Below, piece by piece: positions 56,727 through 64,000 of a stretch of 64,000 bases of DNA (position 1 is the first letter of the stretch; every line of letters starts with the position of its first letter). The stretch is from Siphonodentalium dalli (taxonomy: Eukaryota > Mollusca > Scaphopoda > Gadilida > Siphonodentaliidae), in the NCBI GenBank assembly GCA_032622095.1, contig CP136067.1, positions 51,813,899-51,877,898 on the forward strand, read 5' to 3'. Position numbers and translations under genes: made by a program. The notes beneath the pieces are model-generated. The model was not told the origin of the DNA, did no database searches, and worked only from the letters and a program-made list of their open reading frames with translations.

Positions 56727-56850
56727 CTGCGCCTGTCATTTGCAGAATGGGGTCCCCAGAGGGTGAATTATTTAGTGATACTATCCCGCACAGCGGGCTA
56801 TAATCACCAAATTCACGGGGACCTCATTCTGCTTAGGCCTCTTCTTCTGG
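56727..56850. mobile_element. Single palindromic MITE related to 22886-23148
   Basis: CTGTCATTTGCAGAATGGGG, TCCCGCACAGCGGGCTATAA and GGGGACCTCATTCTGCTTAG follow the same order as each half of the 22.9-23.1 kb pair. Confidence 0.75.
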
Positions 56851-57304
56851 TAAGTATCTATAGTCTCAAATTAACATTGTTTTTGTTACTTTTTCTCATC
56901 TGGGAAGTTTCTATATCCCTAATTTGCAGAAGGTAAAATGCGTAATCGAGTCGACTACTGTGAACATCACCAACTTTAACATAAACTATATACAATATTC
57001 AACGACCTCCCGACTAATATACATGACGTCTTATTCAGACCGGTATTCTCAAATATATATACTCTGGCTACACCAGTATAGAGATTATACTGCACCCGTT
57101 CAAAACCGGAAACTTTATGATATTCCAAGCTGCTCTTACGGGGAACTTTATATTTTATATATTTACACACTAAGTGTTGTCATCACTAAATCCAGCATTC
57201 TGATTGGTCGGCGCCCACGTGGCTAGTTGCAGTTATTTCTCGGTGAATGCGTAACGCCTCATAACACCGAGCTAATAACACCGTCGATACGTCATTAGGT
57301 TTGG

Positions 57305-57690
57305 AAAGACGAACGCGTAATGCTTTGGGCGCATTTTGACTCGCGCAGGATTGACTTAATACATCATCGGGTTTCAACATGAAGAGAAATTGTTCCTATT
57401 AACTTTTGCCAAGGGTGCTATTGGGTATTTTGGGCTGATCTTGTCACGATACACTTTTCGATTTAAATATATTTACAAAAGCGGCTTTTTCGCTAAATGT
57501 ATATAAATATAAGGATTAACTGTCATGTGGACTGTTTTATGGAGAAAACTGCCGAAAACGGAAAAAAATTTGGCGGTGGGGGTGGGTGGGTACAAAAAAT
57601 GATCGAAAGGGAAGTTATGTCCACTTACCTCACCGTTACATCTCCATAAAAACAGTCCACATGACAGTTAATCCTTATTTGTATTTATAA
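57305..57690. repeat. Dispersed palindromic element, copy 2, with altered centre
   Basis: Matches 37635-37990 (CGAACGCGTAATGCTTTGGG, CTTTTGCCAAGGGTGCTATT, AACTGTCATGTGGACTGTTT). The inner left arm and loop are missing and replaced by 69 bp (57545-57613) identical to 56476-56544. Confidence 0.85.
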
Positions 57691-59317
57691 CAGATTACAA
57701 TAAATTATTCTCACTTCCATTATCACTTCAATTTAATCCACGTGTGCCTGTGTGTGCGGGAATACAAATACTTCCTTGTCGAGACAGGGTTTTTACGACA
57801 ATAAGGTAGTATACTTTAATCATAAGCTTTCAATCCATGGAATATATTGTAAAACAATTAGCTGCCACAACTTTGGCATTTAGGTTATTTCTCGATAACT
57901 AAATTTCTTGATTACTTTCCCGCTACACAAATGACAGCAGCGCCGAGTGACCACCTCTATACCGCATGCCTAAAAATGTACATGTAAACTATTCGATGCT
58001 TCGTACTATTTAACGTGAAATTTCGGTTTTGCATCATAATTCCTTATGGTGTGACTGTATTGGCATTAACCGTTCACTTTAAATAGTGGAGATGCAATAT
58101 TGCTCCCCGATTTGCTTCTTTTGACGTGCACTATTTAACCACCCCTCCAAAAGGCTATCTTGCCTCTCAACAGGAGGGTTAGCAGCCGAAGAACAATTTG
58201 TCCCTCAACGGGTGTCAAGTGCATCCCTGTCGAAGAACACAATTTGTTACTCGGTGGGGTGGGGGGGGGGTCAAGTACCTCTCTGTCGAAGAACAATTAG
58301 TATACTAGACGGTAATATTCAGTGCACAAGTAACCAAACAAATGAACAAGATGGAACATTTTGCAAAGAAATGAAACACTGAAATTAAAACTAACAAGGG
58401 TTTGTGCCACCGCGGTCGAATACCAATCCCAATTGCCACTGCAGCTGTCCAGTGCCACGCGATGCGTGATCAGTTGTTATTCCGTCGATATTAATATTGT
58501 CGTATATTATTTATTTATTGCTATTGCAATTGGGAGAAGATGTCACTGTATATAGGTGGAAACACTTTTTACCTCGCCCCTTTCGCTCAGATACGACATG
58601 CATTGATAAAATAAATATCAAACTTGATGTTAAATGGGCATAAGACCTTCGCATGAAATGGGTAAATGGGCAAACAGTATAACAGTCTGTAAAAACATAA
58701 CTAATAAGAAGAACATGAAGATATGAATAAATTAACTTTGTCCTGATAATAATTATTAAAAGTTCTCCAATAACGATATTTCACGTATTGAAACCATTGT
58801 TATGTAAACAAAATGTTACAGTCAGTTCTCAACGGACATCTGAAATCACGTATATAGTAAGTTCACATATTTCAGTCTGAATATTATTTTCAAAATATTT
58901 GTTCAATATGCTTTGACCTTTTACAATGTTTAATGTAAAGTTTTGATTAAACTTTGGTATCTTATTGAACTAACTTGACATTGATCGCAATTCGGGAATG
59001 CCACTGTAATAGTAATGTTTATACATAACAGTTAGTTATTTCAATATGCGAAATTTATCTCGTTATAACAGGTTATAAAGAGAGTTATTTTAATATTGAA
59101 AATTAGAAGAAAATACTTGTTGATGATAGTTGTTTTACATATATAATCAGCCTCATCATTTATTGACGGAACGAGTCACTCTGACTCAAACTAATCGCGT
59201 ATATTCATATAAAACATTTACATTAATATTCGTCATAATAATTGCCAGTATACATCTAGGTTGGTCGTTAATAAAATGCATTTTGAGTTCAAAAGCTGCT
59301 AATCCGTTAATAACTTA
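57691..59317. other. Mostly unassigned DNA in the putative intron of the candidate gene
   Basis: 58150-58300 has short imperfect repeats of GTCGAAGAACA(CA)ATTTGT and GGTGTCAAGTGC with a G run. No other element or gene recognised. Confidence 0.45.
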
Positions 59318-61100
59318 ACAAGTAGTAAGATGGGTCTCGTTGACTTCAATCGTAAAATTGGGCATAAGTGTATTCTGAGTATGTTAGTACTATAGTACTA
59401 TATATTTGAGAGTCGTTGATAAAAATGGGCGTAAGTATATTTGCAGTGTCATTGATAAAATTGGGCATAAGTATATTTTGAGTATGATAGTGTTATAGTA
59501 TATTTCAAAGTCATTGTTAAAATTGGGCTTGGGTATATTTTAACTAATAAGTTGGTTCGTCGTGTATATATACGTGTGAAGTTGTTTTTGTGTGTGTGAA
59601 GAATACTGTATTTTGACCAATTATATATTTACGATTAAATGGCTGAAGCATCAACCAAATAATCTCAGCTTAATTCACCTGGCTTAGCCAAATTATTTCG
59701 TAAAGCTTCAGACAGGCTTTGAGGGGATGGATTAGATTTACCACCATCTGATTTGCTTTGATAAATCAAATACTTATACATCGAATTTACTACCATCAAA
59801 ACTACAGACACCACCATATTATTTTTGTGAATTTAATACAAGATTCAGACAAAATGTTTCGCAAAGGTTTATACAGGCTTTGGGGATGGATTAGATTTAC
59901 CACCATCTGATTTGCTTTGACAATGTGGGGAGGTGACATACATTTGATAACCATTGTCCAATCTATTATACACATGATATCTCCCAACCAGATGTTGTCC
60001 AAACACATGTGGTCAGACTTCATGAATAATTATTTCTTTATAATCATTTAATCATGATTTGAATTCTTAACAATATTATTCATGCGTGGAACCTACCCCC
60101 TTATTTGTTTGCTGAATATTCATGGTGACAGCAGTTTGCATTGTGACCTGTAATAATATATACACAATGAACCAACTTTATAGTTAAAATATACCCAAGC
60201 CCAATTTTAACAATGACGTTGAAATAAACTATAACACTATCATAATCAAAATATACTTATGCCCAATTTTGTCAATGACACTCCAAATATGCTTACGCCC
60301 ATTTTTATCAACGACTCTCAAATATATAGTACTAGCCGATGAGCCCGACGTTGTCCGGGCTATTCAAAAACCAAATTTCAAGTCGATAGCTCTACCCAGC
60401 CCGACGTTGTCCGGGCTATTCAAAAAGATACATTCACATAGCAAACTTCAAGTCGATAGCTCTACCCGTTTCCGAGATCTGGTCTGCGCGTGCGCGAAGC
60501 TGGCGTCGCACGGGCTCGGCGACCCGATAAAATTCGTATCCGGGGCAAGATACATTCACATACCAAATTTCAAGTTGATAGCTCCACCCGTTTCCTAGAT
60601 CTGGTCTGCGCGTGCGCGAAGCTGGTGTCGCACGGGCTCGGCGACCCGATAAAATTCGTACACGGGGCAAGATACATTCACATACCAAATTTCAAGTCGA
60701 TAGCTCCACCGTTTCCGAGATCCCGTCTGCATTATTGTTCCCGTATATCTCTCTGCAGATGCTAATAACGTTGAATGATAAACAAACGCTCTTTATAGCG
60801 ATGCATCAAAAACAAACGCTCATTAAATTATCACTTGATTAACCACCGCAGTGCCGTTTTTGTGACTGAGAGTGGAGAACGGGTGGTCTGAGCTTCTCCA
60901 AAACGCGACGCCGACGGTGTCCGTGGAATTTTACCTTTGGATAGGAAGTTTGGTCTCGATCGGTCAACCCGTTTTCGATTCTATAAAGGACAGACAGACA
61001 GACAAACAGAGGTCTTCAAAATATATATGAGACTATAGTACTAACATACTCAGAATACTCTTATGCCCAATTTTACGATTGAAGTCAACGAGACCCATCT
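59318..61100. repeat. Palindrome with arms carrying 'AAATTGGGCATAAGTATATTTTGA'-type units
   Basis: The left arm 59318-59567 (GTAGTAAGATGGGTCTCGTT ... ACTAATAAGTTGGTTC) is matched in reverse by 60150-60334 plus 61034-61100. The right arm is split by the family B element 60335-61033. The loop (59570-60150) holds a 60-bp duplication GGATGGATTAGATTTACCAC (59725 and 59884). Confidence 0.88.
60335..61033 (+). mobile_element. Family B element, copy 2, with defined borders (699 bp)
   Basis: Head GCCGATGAGCCCGACGTTGT. A duplicated head piece, two 122-bp core units (GCGCGTGCGCGAAGC variant) and a partial third follow. Then a block shared with family C (60738-60950) and an end GGTCTTCAAAATATATATGA GA(C). 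The other palindrome arm shows the empty site, implying a TA or CTA target duplication. Confidence 0.88.
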
Positions 61101-61373
61101 TACTACTTTAATATTGAAAATAAAAATTATTTTCAATGCGGAAGTTTGCCTCTGGTGCTTGTTTTCTTTTATTGCCAGTTCCTTGCGAAGTATTTACTGG
61201 CTTGTCAAGCGTTTCTTAGGATATTCCTATGTAGATCTTTTTGTTGCTTGGCAGTTCAGATTTCTCGCGGTTGTATTTGATTGCTTCGTGCATGTATATA
61301 TACTTGTATTAAACGTTTCGTTTTTCACATGAATCCAATTCAAAGGCCTTACGTCCCTTTAATATATTCAGAT

Positions 61374-61610
61374 ATAGTAAAGCCATGGCGCATGCCAAAG
61401 TCGTGTTCAGCAAATGGTACGAAGAACGACATGACTTCCCTGGAGCAGGGTGAAACATTCGGCGAAATGATGAATAAGACAAAAGAAACAACGAATAACT
61501 TATGCAAGAACATCTGTGAATCATATGGACAGACTCTTAAGAAACGTATGAGTAACGCAGTGGCGAACGAAAGAAATTGCACCACAGCAGAACAAAGGCG
61601 CCAAATGGCA
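61374..61610 (+). CDS. Candidate exon of an unidentified gene (exon b)
   Basis: Open stretch of 237 bp between an acceptor (CCCTTTAATATATTCAG) and a donor (GCAG then GTATGA). It starts with two bases that complete a phase-1 codon, so it can be joined to exon a. It reads IVKPWRMPKSCSANGTKND, then MTSLEQGETFGEMMNKTKET, with further Cys residues (NLCKNICESYG) and a charged end (ANERNCTTAEQRRQMA). There are four cysteines and several N-x-S/T sequons (NGT, NKT, NCT), which would fit a secreted or extracellular protein, but that is weak inference. No family recognised. About 5.4 kb of repeat DNA separates it from exon a. Confidence 0.4.
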
Positions 61611-61760
61611 GGTATGAGGACATGTTTTGAGTATATATTTCTCAATCTCTGAACAAAAGTAGGTTTATACTATATCCATTCATGATTTAATGTCAATTTT
61701 CGGGGGACTATACGGTATAACGATGGGAATTTTTTTATTTGCTCTATATATATATACTAG

Positions 61761-62391
61761 CAGGTGGACCCGACTTCGTCCGGGTTGTTTCCCCTCTGCT
61801 TTTCTGCGAATTGCGCGATTTGACCTTGAATTGTCCATTTTGAAGGTCAAGGTCAGGTGGGGTCACGATTTGACCCGTCCAAAACACTGCCCGGACAAAA
61901 GTACCCGACAAAAGTACCCGTCGAAATCCATCCGGTTTTACCCGATTTGACCTCGAATTGATCATTTTGAAGGGCAATGTCAGGTCGGGGTCTTGATTTG
62001 ATCCGTCCAAAACACTCAGTGGACAAAAGTAACCATACATATCAAATTTCGTCGAAATCCCATCAAAATTCGCGATTTGACCTTGAATTGACCAGATTTC
62101 AAGGTCAATGTCATGTCGTACGTGCTAACGAATAGGCTTACGACACTCCCCATACGAAATTATCCCTAGACACTAATTTTCATCGAAATCCCGCGATACT
62201 CGGGCGTTTGACCTTGAAATGACCCGATTTCAAGATCAAGATCACGTCGCACGGGCAAATTAATAGGCCCATGCCACTCCCCGGCCGAATAAACCCCACA
62301 TACCAAGTTTCATCGAAATCGGCTGGGCCGTTTTCGAGTTCATCGCGAACACACACACACACACAGATTTCCCAAAATATATAATAGACTA
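61761..62391 (+). mobile_element. Family A element, copy 2
   Basis: Head CAGGTGGACCCGACTTCGTC CGGGTT after CTAG. Blocks TGACCTTGAATTGTCCATTT, ACCCGTCCAAAACACTGCCC and CATACCAAGTTTCATCGAAA, (AC)n, CCCAAAATATATAATAGACT. Collinear with 11922-12541 and, as there, followed at once by family B. Confidence 0.85.
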
Positions 62392-62766
62392 GCCGATGAG
62401 CCCGACGTTGTCCGGGCTATTCAAAAACCAAATTTAAAGTCGATAGCTCTACCCAGCCCGACGTTGTCCGGGCTATTCAAAAACCAAATTTCAAGTCGAT
62501 AGCTCGTATCCGGGGCAAGATACATTCACATAGCAAATTTCAAGTCGATAGCTCCACCCGTTTCCGAGATCTCGTCTGCGCATGCGCTACACGGGCGTCG
62601 TACGGGCTCGCCAATACGACAACGACGACCGCCTGGTCAAACTACACACATGTACCAAGTTTCGTCCCGATCGGTCGAGAATCGTAGATTTGTATAAATG
62701 ACATACAGACATACAGACAAACATACAGACAGACAAACGGGGGTCTTCGAAATATTTATGAGACTA
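62392..62766 (+). mobile_element. Family B element, copy 3 (short core)
   Basis: Two head pieces, a truncated core (fused at CGATAGCTC/GTATCCGGGG), the ACCAAGTTTCGTCCCGATCG tail, an (ACAG/ACAT)n tract and GGTCTTCGAAATATTTATGA GACTA, then the next head. Confidence 0.85.
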
Positions 62767-63505
62767 GCCGATGAGCCCGACGTTGTCCGGGCTATTCAAA
62801 AACCAAACTTCAAGTCGATAGCTCCACCCGTTTCCGATATCTGGTCTGCGCATGCGCAAAGCTGTGTCGCACGGGCTCGGCGACCCGATAAAATTCGTAT
62901 CCGGGGCAAGATACATTCACATAGCAAATTTCAAGTCGATAGCTCCACCCGTTTCCGAGATCTCGTCTGCGCATGCGCGAAGCTAGCGTCGCACGGGCTC
63001 GGCGACCCGATAAAATTCGTATCCGGGGCAAGATACATTCACATAGCAAATTTCAAGTCGATAGCTCCACCCGTTTCCGAGATCTCGTCTGCGCATGCGC
63101 GAAGCTGGCGTCGCACGGGCTCGGCGACCCGATAAAATTCGTATCCGGGGCAAGATACATTCACATACCAAATTTCAAGTCGATAGCTCCACCCGTTTCC
63201 GATATCTCGTCTGCGCATGCGCGAAGCTGGCGTCGCACGGGCTCGGCGACCCGATAAAATTCGTATCCGGGGCAAGATACATTCACATAGCAAATTTCAA
63301 GTCGATAGCTCCACCCGTTTCCGAGATATCGTCTGCGCATGCGCGAAGCGGGCGCCGCACTGGCTCGCCAATACGGCAACGATAACCGCTTGGTCAAACT
63401 ACACACACGTACCAAGTTTCGTCCCGATCGGTCGAGAATCGTAGATTTGTATAAATGACATACAGACAGAAAAACAGAGGTCTTCAAAATATATAGTATA
63501 GACTA
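62767..63505 (+). mobile_element. Family B element, copy 4 (four to five core units)
   Basis: Head, then 122-bp units at about 62845, 62967, 63089 and 63211 and a diverged last unit (GCGGGCGCCGCAC) at about 63333, then tail and microsatellite. Core units are more than 95% alike by eye. The many overlapping ORFs arise because 122 is not a multiple of three. Confidence 0.9.
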
Positions 63506-64000
63506 GCCGATGAGCCCGACGTTGTCCGGGCTATTCAAAAACCAAATTTCAAGTCGATAGCTCCACCCGTTTCCGAGATCTTGTCTGCGCATGCGCGAAG
63601 CTGGCGTCGCACGGGCTCGGCGACCCGATAAAATTCGTATCCGGGGCAAGATACATTCACATAGCAAGTTTCAAGTCGATAGCTCCACCCGTTTCCGAGA
63701 TCTGGTCTGCGCATGCGCGAAGCTGGCGTCGCACGGGCTCGGCGACCCGATAAAATTCGTATCCGGGGCAAGATACATTCACATAGCAAATTTCAAGTCG
63801 ATAGCTCCACCCGTTTCCGAGATCTCGTCTGCGCATGCGCGAAGCTGGTGTCGCACGGGCTCGGCGACCCGATAAAATTCGTATCCGGGGCAAGATACAT
63901 CCACATAGCAAATTTCAAGTCGATAGCTCCACCCGTTTCCGATATCTCGTCTGCGCATGCGCGAAGCGGGCGCCGCACGGGCTCGCCAATACGACAACAT
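63506..64000 (+). mobile_element. Family B element, copy 5, running off the window
   Basis: Head GCCGATGAGCCCGACG, at least three 122-bp units (about 63585, 63707, 63829), then the diverged last unit GCGGGCGCCGCACGGGCTCG at the window edge. Confidence 0.9.

Noticed and set aside
60434-64000. Many overlapping ORFs with RIRGKIHSHSKFQVDSSTRF-type text
   Set aside because: Produced by the 122-bp tandem core of family B in all frames; no start context or domain.
62767-64000. CRISPR-like array (regular 122-bp repeats)
   Set aside because: The units are contiguous tandem repeats without unique spacers, in a eukaryotic transposable-element setting.

Overview
This is a eukaryotic, AT-rich, intron- and repeat-dominated window, most likely from a marine invertebrate. 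Spliced exons with GT/AG borders, LINE C-terminal domains, hAT-like and TTAA-flanked DNA elements, long palindromes and tandem satellites all point that way. Repeats built around AAGGGCCATAACTCTG-type text, ACATGTACATG-type microsatellites and elements made of hairpin head + tandem core + microsatellite tail recall bivalve molluscs. The assignment to a mollusc or other lophotrochozoan is inference. Nothing looks bacterial.

One conserved gene is recognisable. On the minus strand a TXNDC9/phosducin-like thioredoxin-fold gene runs from 37287 (ATG) to at least 3826 in five small exons (37222-37287, 23188-23312, 14407-14521, 7519-7652, 3826-3902). All reading phases match. Introns are about 13.9, 8.7, 6.8 and 3.6 kb, and the 3' terminal exon was not found and probably lies beyond base 1. 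Almost everything between 1 and 37 kb is therefore intronic repeat DNA. A second, unidentified candidate gene may lie on the plus strand: exons 55774-55924 and 61374-61610 are phase-compatible. Two LINE ORF2 C-terminal relics (16.3-18.15 kb, 29.6-30.05 kb) and two decayed PHD-finger fragments of the type carried by retroelements (34.5 and 39.3 kb) are the other coding remains.

Repeat layout. 1-5 kb: short inverted and direct repeats. 5-7.5, 15.1-16.3, 18.3-21.1 and 53.7-54 kb: a family with recurrent CCAAGATGGC text (here family D), invaded by two hAT-like elements with perfect 8-bp target duplications. 8.9-10.1 kb: one TIR element inside another. 10.7-13.1 and 60.3-64 kb: CTAG-headed elements (families A, B, C) joined head to tail; family B has a 122-bp tandem core. 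21.4-22.4, 27.99-30.2, 28.7-29.05, 30.4-31.7, 31.76-36.9, 38.1-38.7 and 45.7-52.1 kb: TIR elements, several nested. 25-26.5 kb: diverged tandem repeats. 44.3-45.7 kb: a 21-bp minisatellite with opposite polarity in its two halves. 47.3-51.8 kb: a 1,353-bp unit amplified almost identically. 54.4-55.3 kb: a GC-rich palindrome with tandem units. 59.3-61.1 kb: a palindrome whose left arm preserves the empty site of the family B copy inserted in its right arm.

The best leads are the precisely defined CTAG-headed tandem-core elements, the 1,353-bp amplification, the 69-bp templated insertion at a hairpin centre (57.5 kb), and the fully phased conserved gene spread over more than 33 kb.
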